In this document: positions 27,241-36,101 of the stretch, piece after piece | How positions within the stretch are numbered: the stretch's first letter is position 1 | Layout of the letters: each line of letters opens with the position of its first letter | Assembly: GCA_003945285.1 (NCBI GenBank) | Contig: AP019005.1 | Coordinates: forward strand, 310,001 to 374,000 | Length of the DNA: 64,000 nt | Direction of reading: 5' to 3' | Source: Hydrogenimonas sp. | GTDB taxonomy: Bacteria; Campylobacterota; Campylobacteria; Campylobacterales; Hydrogenimonadaceae | The notes under the pieces: generated by a model | What the model was told of the DNA's origin: nothing | What the model saw: only the letters and a program-made list of their open reading frames with translations | Database searches by the model: none | Position numbers and translations under genes: made by a program

Positions 27241-28085
27241 TGCAGGAGACCTATCACGAGCTCAAAGTGACGCCTACGGCTCACCGGGAGCTCTTTCTCG
27301 ATTTTTTGCAGACCATCTTCGACGACACTATAGAGATAGGCAGGGAGAGTCTGATCATCCGCTCAAGCGATCCGCTTGACGAGATAGCATGGGGTGCAGA
27401 ACAGTTCGCCGCCGCTCTTTCCGAAAAACTGAAAGAACAGGTCGGCGTAGAGCTCGAGCTGGAGGAGAAGAGAAACGAGGACTGGATAGCCAGATACCGC
27501 GAGTCGATAAAGCCTGTAGAGGTTGGAGAGTTCTATCTCCATCCGAGCTGGGAGCCGGCCGCGGAGGGGAAAGTGAATATAATGATCGATCCGGCTCTTG
27601 CGTTCGGCTCCGGCCACCACGAAACCACCGCGGGTTGCCTGGAGGCCATCGGCAGATATGTCGGAAAGGGAGAGACCCTTTTGGATGTAGGATGCGGCAG
27701 CGGTGTTCTCGGCATAGCCGCAACCAGGCTGGGAGCGGTTGTGGATGCGTGTGATACCGACCCCCTGGCCGTGGAGAATGCCCGAAAGAACTTCGAGCTG
27801 AACCGTTGTGAGGCCAGATCTATCTGGGAGGGTTCCGTAGGAGAGGCGGAGGGCTCATACGACGTGGTGGTGGCGAATATCGTGGCCGACATCATAAAGA
27901 TGATAGCAAAAGATCTGAAAGAGCGCACCAGGGAGGGCGGCCTGCTTATACTCTCCGGTATACTCGAGACCAAAGAGGAGATGATAGAGGAGGCTTTCGG
28001 CGATATGGAGCTTCTTGAAACACTCTCCAAAAACGAATGGCGTACAAAAATCTATAAAAAGAACAAGGAAAAAAATGGCGGATAA
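27240..28085 (+). CDS. prmA: Ribosomal protein L11 methyltransferase
   Basis: 281 residues. The class I methyltransferase domain begins with AFGSGHHETT near residue 122, motif I LLDVGCGSGVLG near 147, and VVANIVADI near 205, matching PrmA. The N-terminal 100 residues form the L11-binding region. It trimethylates L11 on the ribosome. It overlaps cheY by 1 bp and ftsH by 11 bp. Confidence 0.93.
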   Translation: MQETYHELKVTPTAHRELFLDFLQTIFDDTIEIGRESLIIRSSDPLDEIAWGAEQFAAALSEKLKEQVGVELELEEKRNEDWIARYRESIKPVEVGEFYLHPSWEPAAEGKVNIMIDPALAFGSGHHETTAGCLEAIGRYVGKGETLLDVGCGSGVLGIAATRLGAVVDACDTDPLAVENARKNFELNRCEARSIWEGSVGEAEGSYDVVVANIVADIIKMIAKDLKERTREGGLLILSGILETKEEMIEEAFGDMELLETLSKNEWRTKIYKKNKEKNGG

Positions 28086-30078
28086 CAATCCAAAAAAAGA
28101 TCAGAACGATCAGAACTTTTTCAATAAAAACCCGCTTCTGACATTCGCTATCTTCTCTCTGCTGATCATCATACTCTTCAAGAGTTTCATAGATACGCAG
28201 GAGGGGCAGTTCGGAGCGCAGAACTCTACATCTATGGGCGGCGGTACTGCGATTACCCAGACCAAAACCGTTCCATACAGCGATCTGAAGAAGATGATAA
28301 AAGAGGGGAGAATAAAATATGTCTCGATAGGTCAGATGACCATCAAGGCCGTCTCCAACGAGGGGGGGTACAAAACCCTCTACATCGCCAAAAAGGTCGG
28401 TGAAGACAACACACTCATCCCGCTTCTGGACAAGATGGGTGTTGAGTACAGCGGCTACACGGAGAGCAACTGGGTCGGAGAGGTTCTCTTCGGCTGGGTT
28501 CTGCCGATACTGATCTTCTTCGGTATCTGGATGTTCCTGGCGAGTAGGATGCAGAAAAATATGGGCGGAGGCATTCTCGGGATGGGGAGTGCAAAGAAGC
28601 TTGTCAATTCCGAAAAGCCCAATGTCACTTTCGACGATGTAGCCGGCGTAGAGGAGGCCAAGGAGGAGGTGAAGGAGATCGTCGAGTTCCTGAAGTATCC
28701 GGAGCGGTACATCAGACTCGGTGCGAAGATACCCAAAGGTGTGCTTCTCGTAGGACCTCCCGGTACAGGAAAGACACTGCTCGCTAAGGCGGTGGCCGGC
28801 GAAGCGAGTGTTCCGTTCTTCTCTGTCAGCGGGTCGAGCTTCATAGAGATGTTCGTAGGTGTCGGTGCCGCCAGGGTGAGAGACCTTTTCGAGCAGGCGA
28901 AGAAGGAGGCTCCGGCGATCATCTTCATAGATGAGATAGACGCGATAGGAAAGAGCAGGGCCGCAAGCGGTCAGATAGGCGGAAACGACGAGAGGGAGCA
29001 GACGCTGAACCAGCTCTTGGCGGAGATGGACGGCTTCAGCTCCGACACGCCTATCATTGTACTCGCCGCGACGAACAGGCCGGAGGTTCTCGACCCGGCG
29101 CTTCTGCGTCCGGGACGGTTCGACAGGCAGGTTCTGGTTGACAAGCCCGACTTCGAAGGGCGTGTGAAGATATTGAAAGTGCATGTGAAGCATATCAAGA
29201 TGGCTCCCGATGTAGACCTGGAGGAGATCGCCCGTCTGACGGCAGGCCTGGCCGGGGCCGATCTTGCAAACATTGTAAACGAAGCGGCTCTTCTGGCGGG
29301 GCGCAAGAACAAGGAGCAGGTTGAGCAGGAGGATTTCCGTGAAGCTGTCGAGAGGGCCATCGCCGGCCTTGAGAAGAAGTCGCGTCGGATCGCTCCCAAA
29401 GAGAAGCGTATCGTAGCCTACCATGAGAGCGGTCACGCTCTGATCGCTGAGACTACAAAAGGGGCGAGAAAAGTTTCTAAAGTATCCATCATCCCGCGCG
29501 GACTGGCCGCATTGGGTTATACTCTCAATACCCCGGAAGAGAACAAGTACCTGATGCAGAAGCATGAGCTGGTGGCGGAGATAGATACGCTTCTTGGCGG
29601 CAGGGCCGCCGAAGAGGTCTTCATAAAAGAGATATCGACGGGTGCCAGTAATGACCTGGAGCGCGCTACCGATATTGTCAAGGCGATGGTCAGCCTCTAC
29701 GGCATGAGTGATGTAGCCGGTCTGATGGTTCTTGAAAAGCAGACGAATATGTTCCTCGGCAGCGGCATGACACAGAAAGATTATAGTGAAAAGACCGCGG
29801 AGCAGATGGACGAGTTCGTTCGAAACTTCCTTGGCGAACGCTACAAGCATGTCGTAAACAGGCTCAAAGAGTACAGCGAGGCTATCGAGAAGATGGTTGA
29901 GGAGCTTTTTAGGGCCGAAACCATCGAAGGAGAGAAAGTGCGCCAGATAATCCGTGAGTTCGAGAAGGAGCACGGCATAAAATCGCGTCTCGTCGATGAG
30001 GAGAGCGAGCTGGACGGCGGTGACGGAAGAGATAGAGAGGATAAAAAAGAGAAGAGAAACGAAGAGGCCGGAGAGTAG
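28075..30078 (+). CDS. ftsH: ATP-dependent zinc metalloprotease FtsH
   Basis: 667 residues. Two membrane segments flank a periplasmic domain (about residues 22-40 and 142-165). AAA+ module: Walker A GPPGTGKT near 226, Walker B IIFIDEID near 284, second region of homology ([20 protein letters not shown]). Zinc site HESGH near 449. C-terminal acidic tail. FtsH is a hexameric membrane protease for quality control and LpxC or transporter turnover. The frame opens at 28015, but the ATG at 28075 (M-A-D-N-N-P) is the sensible start inside the prmA 3' end. Confidence 0.97.
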   Translation: MADNNPKKDQNDQNFFNKNPLLTFAIFSLLIIILFKSFIDTQEGQFGAQNSTSMGGGTAITQTKTVPYSDLKKMIKEGRIKYVSIGQMTIKAVSNEGGYKTLYIAKKVGEDNTLIPLLDKMGVEYSGYTESNWVGEVLFGWVLPILIFFGIWMFLASRMQKNMGGGILGMGSAKKLVNSEKPNVTFDDVAGVEEAKEEVKEIVEFLKYPERYIRLGAKIPKGVLLVGPPGTGKTLLAKAVAGEASVPFFSVSGSSFIEMFVGVGAARVRDLFEQAKKEAPAIIFIDEIDAIGKSRAASGQIGGNDEREQTLNQLLAEMDGFSSDTPIIVLAATNRPEVLDPALLRPGRFDRQVLVDKPDFEGRVKILKVHVKHIKMAPDVDLEEIARLTAGLAGADLANIVNEAALLAGRKNKEQVEQEDFREAVERAIAGLEKKSRRIAPKEKRIVAYHESGHALIAETTKGARKVSKVSIIPRGLAALGYTLNTPEENKYLMQKHELVAEIDTLLGGRAAEEVFIKEISTGASNDLERATDIVKAMVSLYGMSDVAGLMVLEKQTNMFLGSGMTQKDYSEKTAEQMDEFVRNFLGERYKHVVNRLKEYSEAIEKMVEELFRAETIEGEKVRQIIREFEKEHGIKSRLVDEESELDGGDGRDREDKKEKRNEEAGE

Positions 30079-30080
30079 TT

Positions 30081-30704
30081 ATGGGCGGTAACGGCACTTT
30101 CATGAAGATCGGTTGGCGCTATATTCTCCCGGTTTGGGGTATAACGCTCTTCGTTCTGATTTTCAGCGATGCTGTTCTGCTCAACCTCTTGCTGATAACC
30201 CTCTCCTTTTTGACGGCATATCTTTTCTACGTGCCGGAGCGTAGAGCCCCCGAGACATCTGAGAGTGCCATTTTGTCACCGGTTGACGGCACCGTTTTGT
30301 CCGTTGCGCAGGAGAGGGGCGGAAGATCTGTTGTGATCAGGAAGAAGATATTCGACGGCAGCGCCGCCGTCCGTGCCCCTGTAGCCGGTGAGCTGCTCGA
30401 AAAAAGTGTCACACACGGCCTCTTTCTCAAGGGTGAAGCTCCCCTGGCTTCAAAGCTGAACGAGAGCGGCACCGTCAGTTGGAAGACCGGTTCTGAAACG
30501 GTAACGATGAAAATAACCTGCGGCCTATACTCGCTCGGCCTGCCTCTGTTCGTTCCCGAAAATGGTACCGATGCAGGTGATCCCATCGCCCACCTTTCCG
30601 ACGGAGTAGTGAAGCTGCTGTTGCCGGCAGAGGTAAAAACGGAGGTCAAACCGGGTGACAGAGTCGTAGGAGGTTACTCACTGCTGGCTTACGGTGCCGG
30701 ATGA
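30081..30704 (+). CDS. Phosphatidylserine decarboxylase-related protein lacking the processing site
   Basis: 207 residues. Two N-terminal membrane segments are followed by a PSD-like beta domain (AILSPVDGTVLSV, RAPVAGELLEKSVTHGLF). The self-cleavage serine motif of real decarboxylases (LGST/GSS type), expected near the C-terminus, is not present; the region reads KPGDRVVGGYSLLAY. It probably does not form the pyruvoyl cofactor and may be non-catalytic or have another role in phospholipid metabolism. It sits between ftsH and pssA and overlaps pssA by 4 bp. C. jejuni has a similarly placed psd-related gene, as I recall. Confidence 0.75.
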   Translation: MGGNGTFMKIGWRYILPVWGITLFVLIFSDAVLLNLLLITLSFLTAYLFYVPERRAPETSESAILSPVDGTVLSVAQERGGRSVVIRKKIFDGSAAVRAPVAGELLEKSVTHGLFLKGEAPLASKLNESGTVSWKTGSETVTMKITCGLYSLGLPLFVPENGTDAGDPIAHLSDGVVKLLLPAEVKTEVKPGDRVVGGYSLLAYGAG

Positions 30705-31426
30705 TGGCTAAAAGAGAGTTTCAGCTGATCTACGTTCTGCCGAATCTCTTTACCGCAGCCTCCATCTTTACCGCTGTAATCGCGATTGTCTCGGCCTTGA
30801 ACGGCAAATTTGAAAAGTCCGCGTGGCTTATATTTCTCTCACTGGTGTTCGACGGCCTGGACGGACGTATCGCCAGGTTGACCCATACTACAAGCAGATT
30901 TGGTGTCGAGTTCGACTCGCTTGCCGATCTCGTCGCTTTCGGCGTAGCGCCGGCGGTTCTTTTCTACCTTTTCGTCGGTCAGGAGTATGGAAGGCTCGGC
31001 ACCCTGATTATGGCCCTTTTCATAATCTTCGGGGCTATAAGGCTTGCAAGATTCAACGTAATGAGTCCCAATACGGACCCGACGGTATTCATAGGTGTGC
31101 CGATACCTGCCGCGGCCATATTCGTATCTGTCTGGATATTGATGTTTGTTCAGTATGAGACTCTTCAGGCTTTCAATGCGGTTTTGCTTGCGGCGGTCCT
31201 CGCGGTCTCACTACTAATGGTAAGCAATATCCGCTACCCGAGCTTCAAAAAGATAAACCTGCAAAAACCCGCCCTGACCAAGACGCTCATAGTGCTGATT
31301 GTCACCGCATCGGCAATATACCTCTACCCGGTCGAAGGATTCGCCCTGATAATTACCATGTATATAGTGTGGGGAGTCGTGAGAGCGCTGCGTACACTTA
31401 TGACAAAAAGGGTGAAGAGAGGCTGA
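30701..31426 (+). CDS. pssA: CDP-diacylglycerol-serine O-phosphatidyltransferase
   Basis: 241 residues with about seven to eight membrane segments. The CDP-alcohol phosphotransferase signature is complete: DGLDGRIAR...GVEFDSLAD, starting near residue 50, supplying the metal-binding aspartates. PssA makes phosphatidylserine, precursor of phosphatidylethanolamine. Start ATG at 30701 or 30704, overlapping the preceding gene. It is the last gene of the cheY-pssA operon; repeats begin about 100 bp downstream. Confidence 0.93.
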   Translation: MMAKREFQLIYVLPNLFTAASIFTAVIAIVSALNGKFEKSAWLIFLSLVFDGLDGRIARLTHTTSRFGVEFDSLADLVAFGVAPAVLFYLFVGQEYGRLGTLIMALFIIFGAIRLARFNVMSPNTDPTVFIGVPIPAAAIFVSVWILMFVQYETLQAFNAVLLAAVLAVSLLMVSNIRYPSFKKINLQKPALTKTLIVLIVTASAIYLYPVEGFALIITMYIVWGVVRALRTLMTKRVKRG

Positions 31427-31459
31427 GTCTAAAGAGAAAAATTATCGACTAATAAAAAT

Positions 31460-31493
31460 AATTCAGCTTTTCAATCTCCCGATATGCTATACT
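31460..31493 (+). promoter_or_regulatory. Candidate promoter upstream of the leuA leader region
   Basis: TATACT at 31488-31493 resembles a sigma-70 -10 box in an AT-rich stretch after pssA. No convincing -35 is seen, which is common in Campylobacterota. If active, its transcript would run through the mobile elements at 31525-32030 before reaching the leader ORF and leuA. Confidence 0.3.
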
Positions 31494-31524
31494 GTCACAA
31501 TTGAAATCGGCTATATGCCGTCAA

Positions 31525-31588
31525 CTGAGCTTACGCAGACTCAGCCGGCGACAGGGAAACTTTCCTTGGCGTACAGATTTTGCGTAAC
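31525..31588 (+). mobile_element. Degenerate miniature relative of the CTGACC-end element
   Basis: Begins CTGAGCTTACGCAG and ends CAGATTTTGCGTAA, close to the terminal repeats of the full elements, but only about 64 bp long and lacking the final GGTCAG. It abuts the left target duplication (ATTGAAA) of the next element. ATTGAAA also occurs at 31500-31506 on its other side. Confidence 0.5.
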
Positions 31589-31698
31589 ATTGAAACTGAC
31601 CTTACGCAAAATTTGTCAGCCCCGGGATTTGAGCGGAAAAATATCGTTTAAAAAACCGCGCTTGCCCGTCAGGGCGCCGGAGGCGTCAGCGGTTTTCA

Positions 31699-31964
31699 GG
31701 GCACCTCTAAAGGCCCCAGGCATCCATAGCTATGAGAGCTTTTGCGCAGACAAGGCGCTTCGACGCAGGACTGGCCAAAGCCAATTCAAGGAGAAGCAAC
31801 GCAGTATGCGCAAAAGCTCTCATAGCCCGGAGGGAAGAGAAATAGAGCATCATCTTCCGCAAAATATCTCCTTGAGTTACCTTAGGGTAGCCCTGTGTCG
31901 ATCTTTTGCGAAATCTGACGCTCTCTTTCTCTTCTATGGGTGCCGGGGGCCTTTAGAGGTGCCC
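31699..31964. mobile_element. Inner element with 19-bp terminal inverted repeats
   Basis: GGGCACCTCTAAAGGCCCC (31699-31717) and its exact complement (31946-31964) bound a 266-bp segment absent from copy A at 38.3 kb. Copy B at 54.1 kb has only a short GGGCACCCC at the matching place, as if a remnant. Right flank TATA and left flank CA. Inside is a long perfect hairpin (31729-31825). No coding potential seen. Confidence 0.7.
31729..31825. repeat. Perfect 20-bp inverted repeat with 57-nt loop
   Basis: GCTATGAGAGCTTTTGCGCA at 31729-31748 is exactly complementary to 31806-31825. The loop contains GGCGCTTCGACGC and AAGGAGAAGCAACGC segments. It may be a third nested unit or the structured core of the inner element. 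Confidence 0.75.
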
Positions 31965-32052
31965 TATAGATATTTTGCAGCGTCCCGCAGGGCAAATCCC
32001 GTTCGGCGTGCAGATTTTGCGTAAGGTCAGATTGAAATAGAAAGGAGAGACA

Positions 32053-32142
32053 ATGCACGGAACCGATACCGGCAGAATAAAAGCTATCAAACATTTGCCG
32101 AAAATCGAGATTAAGAATACTCTCCTATCCCTCCGCCCCTGA
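32053..32142 (+). CDS. Putative leuA leader peptide (29 aa)
   Basis: A short ORF starting ATG CAC GGA, preceded by AAAGGAGAG at good spacing. Its C-terminus reads N-T-L-L-S-L-R-P, with three leucine codons (CTC, CTA, CTC) within four codons just before the TGA, 61 nt upstream of leuA. This is the expected layout of a leucine attenuation leader. A classical terminator hairpin with a T-run is not evident between the ORF and leuA, so regulation could act through translation or the ORF could be fortuitous. The ribosome-binding site begins only 4 bp after the target duplication of mobile element copy C. Confidence 0.55.
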   Translation: MHGTDTGRIKAIKHLPKIEIKNTLLSLRP

Positions 32143-32203
32143 TTTTAGACTATACCGCAAGAGACTGTTTATACAACAACCCTGAAAAATTTAAGGATAT
32201 ACG

Positions 32204-33760
32204 ATGATGAAAGATAAAGAGAGAGTATATATATTCGATACAACGTTAAGAGACGGCGAGCAGAGCCCCGGCGCATCCATGAACACCGAAGAGAAGATCA
32301 AGATCGCCGCACAGCTCCAGAGACTCGGTGTAGATATCATAGAGGCCGGTTTCGCAGCCGCCAGCCCCGGTGATTTCGATGCGATAAAACGCATATGCGA
32401 AGTTGTCGACAAGAGTGTGGTCTGCTCTCTCGCCAGGGCCGTGGAGCGGGATATAGTACTCGCCGGAGAATCCCTCGAAAATGCTAAACATAAACGCATA
32501 CATACATTCATAGCTACGAGCCCCATTCATATGGAGCACAAACTCAAGATGGCCCCGGATGAGGTTATTCGCCGTGCCGTCGAAGCGGTGAAGCTTGCGA
32601 AGAGTTTTACAGACGATGTGGAGTTCAGCTGCGAAGATGCCGGAAGAAGCGAAATGGGATTTCTCAAGGAGATTCTCGATGCCGTTATAGAGGCGGGCGC
32701 GACAACGCTCAATATTCCTGATACTGTCGGCTACAGACTTCCGCAGGAGATGGGCTCGATGATAAAAGAGCTTCATGAACATGTGGGTGAACGGGCGATC
32801 ATATCTGTACACTGCCACAACGATCTCGGGCTTGCGGTGGCAAATTCGCTCTTTAGTGTTATGAATGGAGCGCGACAGGTGGAGTGTACGATAAACGGTC
32901 TAGGTGAACGTGCCGGAAACGCAGCTCTCGAAGAGATTGTTATGGCGATGAGGACACGCTCGGATATATTCGGCAATATAGAGACCGGAATCAATACGAA
33001 AGAGATATATCCGACAAGCCGCCTTGTAGCAGCTATTACCGGCATAGAGCCGCAGCCGAACAAAGCCATAGTCGGGAAGAACGCATTCGCCCACGAAAGC
33101 GGGATTCACCAGGACGGAATGCTCAAGTGCCAGGAGACCTACGAGATAATGAGAGCGGAAGATATCGGTCTCGAGCAGAACCGTCTCGTACTCGGAAAAC
33201 ACTCCGGCCGCCACGCCTTCAAGGATAGGCTCGAGGCTCTCGGTTTCGAACTCACGGCGGAAGAGCTCGACAAGGCGTTCGAGCGTTTCAAGGCGCTTGC
33301 CGACAAGAAGAAAGAGATATTCGATGACGATATCAGGATGCTTATAGCGAGCGAAATAACGAACATTCCGCAGGCGTTCGAACTTGTAGGGCTCCAGATA
33401 GCCGACTGTTCGGCCGGTGTTCCCAGTGCTGCCGTAACGATACGCCATAAAGAGAGGAGCATAACCGATGCCGGAATAGGGGACGGTACAATCGATGCAA
33501 TATTCAAAACCATCGACCGCATAAGCGGACATGCCGGTGTGCTTAAAGACTACAGGGTGGAGGCGGTGAGCCAGGGTAAGGATGCACTTGCGAAAGTTGT
33601 AGTCAACGTACAGTTCGACGGGAGCAAAACGGCCGTCATAGGGCACGGTCTGAGTATAGATACGATGCTCGCCAGCGCGAAAGCCTATATAGGGGCTCTC
33701 AACAGCTACCTTTCGATGCTTCCGTCCGAGTGCAGCATAGAGAGTTGCGAGGGGGTATGA
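32204..33760 (+). CDS. leuA: 2-isopropylmalate synthase
   Basis: 518 residues. The HMGL-like catalytic barrel has [16 protein letters not shown] near residues 10-25 (metal-binding aspartate), [13 protein letters not shown] near 205 with the metal histidines, and [10 protein letters not shown] near 232. HESGIHQDG and [10 protein letters not shown] follow, then the C-terminal allosteric domain (residues about 390-510). It condenses acetyl-CoA with ketoisovalerate in leucine synthesis, normally with feedback inhibition by leucine. AAGGATATAC precedes the ATG. A leucine-rich leader ORF precedes it, and it converges with the TPR gene over a hairpin. Confidence 0.97.
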   Translation: MMKDKERVYIFDTTLRDGEQSPGASMNTEEKIKIAAQLQRLGVDIIEAGFAAASPGDFDAIKRICEVVDKSVVCSLARAVERDIVLAGESLENAKHKRIHTFIATSPIHMEHKLKMAPDEVIRRAVEAVKLAKSFTDDVEFSCEDAGRSEMGFLKEILDAVIEAGATTLNIPDTVGYRLPQEMGSMIKELHEHVGERAIISVHCHNDLGLAVANSLFSVMNGARQVECTINGLGERAGNAALEEIVMAMRTRSDIFGNIETGINTKEIYPTSRLVAAITGIEPQPNKAIVGKNAFAHESGIHQDGMLKCQETYEIMRAEDIGLEQNRLVLGKHSGRHAFKDRLEALGFELTAEELDKAFERFKALADKKKEIFDDDIRMLIASEITNIPQAFELVGLQIADCSAGVPSAAVTIRHKERSITDAGIGDGTIDAIFKTIDRISGHAGVLKDYRVEAVSQGKDALAKVVVNVQFDGSKTAVIGHGLSIDTMLASAKAYIGALNSYLSMLPSECSIESCEGV

Positions 33761-33766
33761 CCCCTC
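33749..33766. terminator. Bidirectional terminator-like hairpin between leuA and the TPR gene
   Basis: GAGGGG, loop GTATGA, CCCCTC overlaps the leuA stop codon and ends one base before the 3' end of the convergent gene. The T-run is weak (CTTACT), so strength is uncertain. Confidence 0.4.
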
Positions 33767-36091
33767 TTACTCCCTGCCCATCCCCGTAATATAGAAGTCG
33801 AAATATTCAGACTTGAAGATGCCGTCCGGGATCTTTGCAAACTGAATCGCGGCCGCATCGCTGTTTCCCTGCTCAAGATAGAGAAGACCGAGAGCATAGC
33901 GGCTCTCCAGGTTGTTGGGGTCTGTAAGCTTCGCGAGCTCCAGAAGGGCAGAGGCGTTTGCAGGATGGCCGGCACCCACAGAAGCTACGGCCGCCAGGAA
34001 AAGTGTACGGCTGTCGCGGTGCCTGTACTTGTCTACAAGCTGATTGAAGAGAACATACGCCTCTTCGAACTGTTTGAGATAGATATCGCTCAACCCAAGC
34101 GCCTCTATGATTCCCGAAGGGTCGTGCTGCTCCTCCAGCAGCTTCTGTTCGCTTAGCTCTTTGAAGCGGTAGAGGGTACCGGTGATGAAGCGAAGGTTTA
34201 TGTAGTTCTCCCTGGTAAAGGCGCTGCCGTAGTAGACAGCATCGAGATCGAGAGGGTGCCTCTTCAGGTAGAGTCTCGCCTTGGAACTGAAGGCTTTGAT
34301 ATCCAGATCTCTGTATGCTACCTCCATGAATAGCAGGTGCGCCAGAAGGTTTTTGGGCATGGTGTCCCGCAGTTTGCGTACCTTCTCTTCGGCTTCGTTC
34401 CACATTTGGAGATCTGCCGCAACGAGGGTGTCTAGCAGGAGATATATGGGTCTGTTGTCGTGCGGTGTACTCAGCCATTTGGAGGCGCCGGCACTGTTGC
34501 CCTGGTAGAAGTAGAGCAGATATTGGTAGAACTTCTGCCTGGTATCCGGGTTCTCTATCTGTTTGAGATCCTGCTGTATAAACTTTTCAACCTGCGGAAC
34601 CGGCTTGCCGGTGAAGGTTTCGCACATCAGCGCAAAGATGGCGGAAAGATAGTTGGATGAGTCGAGGTGATAGCTTCTGAGGAAATGTTTGTGGGCTTTC
34701 GTGAAGTTACCCAACTGTGCATATGTAAGGGCCAGGTTGTAGTGGAGAATGGAGTGGTTGGGGAAGCTCTTGAGAGCCTCTTGCAAAAGTGAGTTTGCCT
34801 CTCTCAGCCTGTTCTCTATAGCGGCTTTGATCGCTTTTGATATCAGGAGGTTTACACCGGAAATCTTCGAACTTCTGGAGAGATACCTGGATGCTTCCGA
34901 CTCCTCGTCGACATATATCGAGGCGTTCCCTTTCTTTATGTAGTTTATCGTCTGGTGGGCGTTGAAGACTTTGAAAGGGGCGAATTCGAAAATCAGCCTG
35001 AATGCGTCCGGTGCCTTGAGCATACTCTCCGCCGAGAACCGTTTCTGGGCCGCATCTATATCGTATACTGACGGGTGTAGACGTGTCTTTATCGGGTAGA
35101 GGTCGAGCCCTTTGCCATTGTAATCGTTTTTCAGTTCACGCAATATTTTCGATGCGCTCTGCACTCTCCTGTTTTTGAGATCTACAAGTGCGAGAGCCTT
35201 CTTGCTCTTTACGGGGTGTTGTGACTCCTCCGCCGCTTTTTTGAGATACTGGGATGCGAGGGTATAGTCTCCTATGCGGGCGTAAAGCTGTCCTAAGAAG
35301 AGGAAATCCCGGACTTCGGTACTGCGCTCGAGCAGATCGACCGATTTGAGAGGGCGGTCGAAGATCGTGTAGCTGACGGCACCGAGATGGTCGAGCTCCT
35401 TTCTGTAGAGGTCGGAAGAGGGGTGCTCTATCGCGCTGAGAATCTCGAAGAAGTTGCCTCTGTAGTAGTTGATCACGGCATAAAGATAGCTGTAGAGAGG
35501 AGAGTTGAAACTCTCGGGCAGATAGGCTTCGGCAAGCTGCAGATAGTACTCGAAACGTTTCGGGTCCTTCAGGTGGAGTGCGCACGCGGCGGCGTTCACG
35601 GCGCTTATTACCCGGTTTTCCCCGTTTTCTATCGCCTTTTTGAAGGAGCGTATCGCCTCTTCGTAGTGCATCTGCTTCATCTGGGCGACACCGAGGTTGT
35701 AGTTCGATATGGAGGCGCTGTAGGTGGCGATCTGTTCGAAGAGTCCGAGAGCCTCTTTCTTGTCCCCCTTCTCGTAGAGGATGTTCGCCTTTTTTATCAT
35801 TCTCTCCAGCTGGGACTGCGCCGCCAGCGGCTCTATCTTTTCAGCCGATTTTATTTTTTCAGCCAGCTCCGAAGCGCTGTAGCGCTCACCCTCTGCGCTC
35901 TTTTCCTTTGTGAAAAAGAGTGTAAGGAGCAGTGCAAGGAGGATGACGGCGGCACCGAGGGCGCCAAGAAGGGCGAATAGAAGCTTTCTGCTCCTTTTCG
36001 GACCTTTCTCTCCTCCATCCTCTCCCTCCTGTGGCGACGGCGGGCCCTCTCCCGGCTCCTCGTCAAGTATGATCACCTCTTCATCGGCCAC
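33767..36091 (-). CDS. Single-pass membrane TPR protein
   Basis: 774 residues. A short acidic cytoplasmic N-terminus (DEEPGEGPP...) is followed by one membrane segment at about residues 37-60 and a long helical region with repeated TPR-like motifs (GLFEQIATYSASISNYNLGV, AIRSFKKAIE, LHYNLALTYAQLGNFTKAHK, ALGLLYLEQGNSDAAAIQF). It lies directly upstream of nothing else and downstream of serS with a 10-bp gap. In C. jejuni the gene beside serS (Cj0390) is, as I recall, a TPR membrane protein needed for motility (FlgX); this may be its counterpart. That identification is from gene order and architecture only. Confidence 0.75.
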   Translation of the reverse strand: MADEEVIILDEEPGEGPPSPQEGEDGGEKGPKRSRKLLFALLGALGAAVILLALLLTLFFTKEKSAEGERYSASELAEKIKSAEKIEPLAAQSQLERMIKKANILYEKGDKKEALGLFEQIATYSASISNYNLGVAQMKQMHYEEAIRSFKKAIENGENRVISAVNAAACALHLKDPKRFEYYLQLAEAYLPESFNSPLYSYLYAVINYYRGNFFEILSAIEHPSSDLYRKELDHLGAVSYTIFDRPLKSVDLLERSTEVRDFLFLGQLYARIGDYTLASQYLKKAAEESQHPVKSKKALALVDLKNRRVQSASKILRELKNDYNGKGLDLYPIKTRLHPSVYDIDAAQKRFSAESMLKAPDAFRLIFEFAPFKVFNAHQTINYIKKGNASIYVDEESEASRYLSRSSKISGVNLLISKAIKAAIENRLREANSLLQEALKSFPNHSILHYNLALTYAQLGNFTKAHKHFLRSYHLDSSNYLSAIFALMCETFTGKPVPQVEKFIQQDLKQIENPDTRQKFYQYLLYFYQGNSAGASKWLSTPHDNRPIYLLLDTLVAADLQMWNEAEEKVRKLRDTMPKNLLAHLLFMEVAYRDLDIKAFSSKARLYLKRHPLDLDAVYYGSAFTRENYINLRFITGTLYRFKELSEQKLLEEQHDPSGIIEALGLSDIYLKQFEEAYVLFNQLVDKYRHRDSRTLFLAAVASVGAGHPANASALLELAKLTDPNNLESRYALGLLYLEQGNSDAAAIQFAKIPDGIFKSEYFDFYITGMGRE

Positions 36092-36101
36092 GTATCATCT
36101 C

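Larger units (their letters stand above)
31596..32030 (-). mobile_element. CTGACC-end MITE-like element, copy C (435 bp, carries an inner element)
   Basis: The ends are inverted repeats (CTGACCTTACGCAAAAT at the left, its complement at the right), flanked by perfect 7-bp direct repeats ATTGAAA at 31589-31595 and 32031-32037, the mark of transposition. In reverse orientation it matches copies at 38261-38424 and 54050-54227, except for a 266-bp internal insertion at 31699-31964. No transposase ORF; presumably mobilised in trans. Confidence 0.85.

Noticed and set aside
27946-29973. A 675-codon open frame antisense to ftsH
   Set aside because: It lies wholly opposite ftsH, has no recognisable domain or ribosome-binding site, and its composition is the mirror of a gene with strong codon bias.
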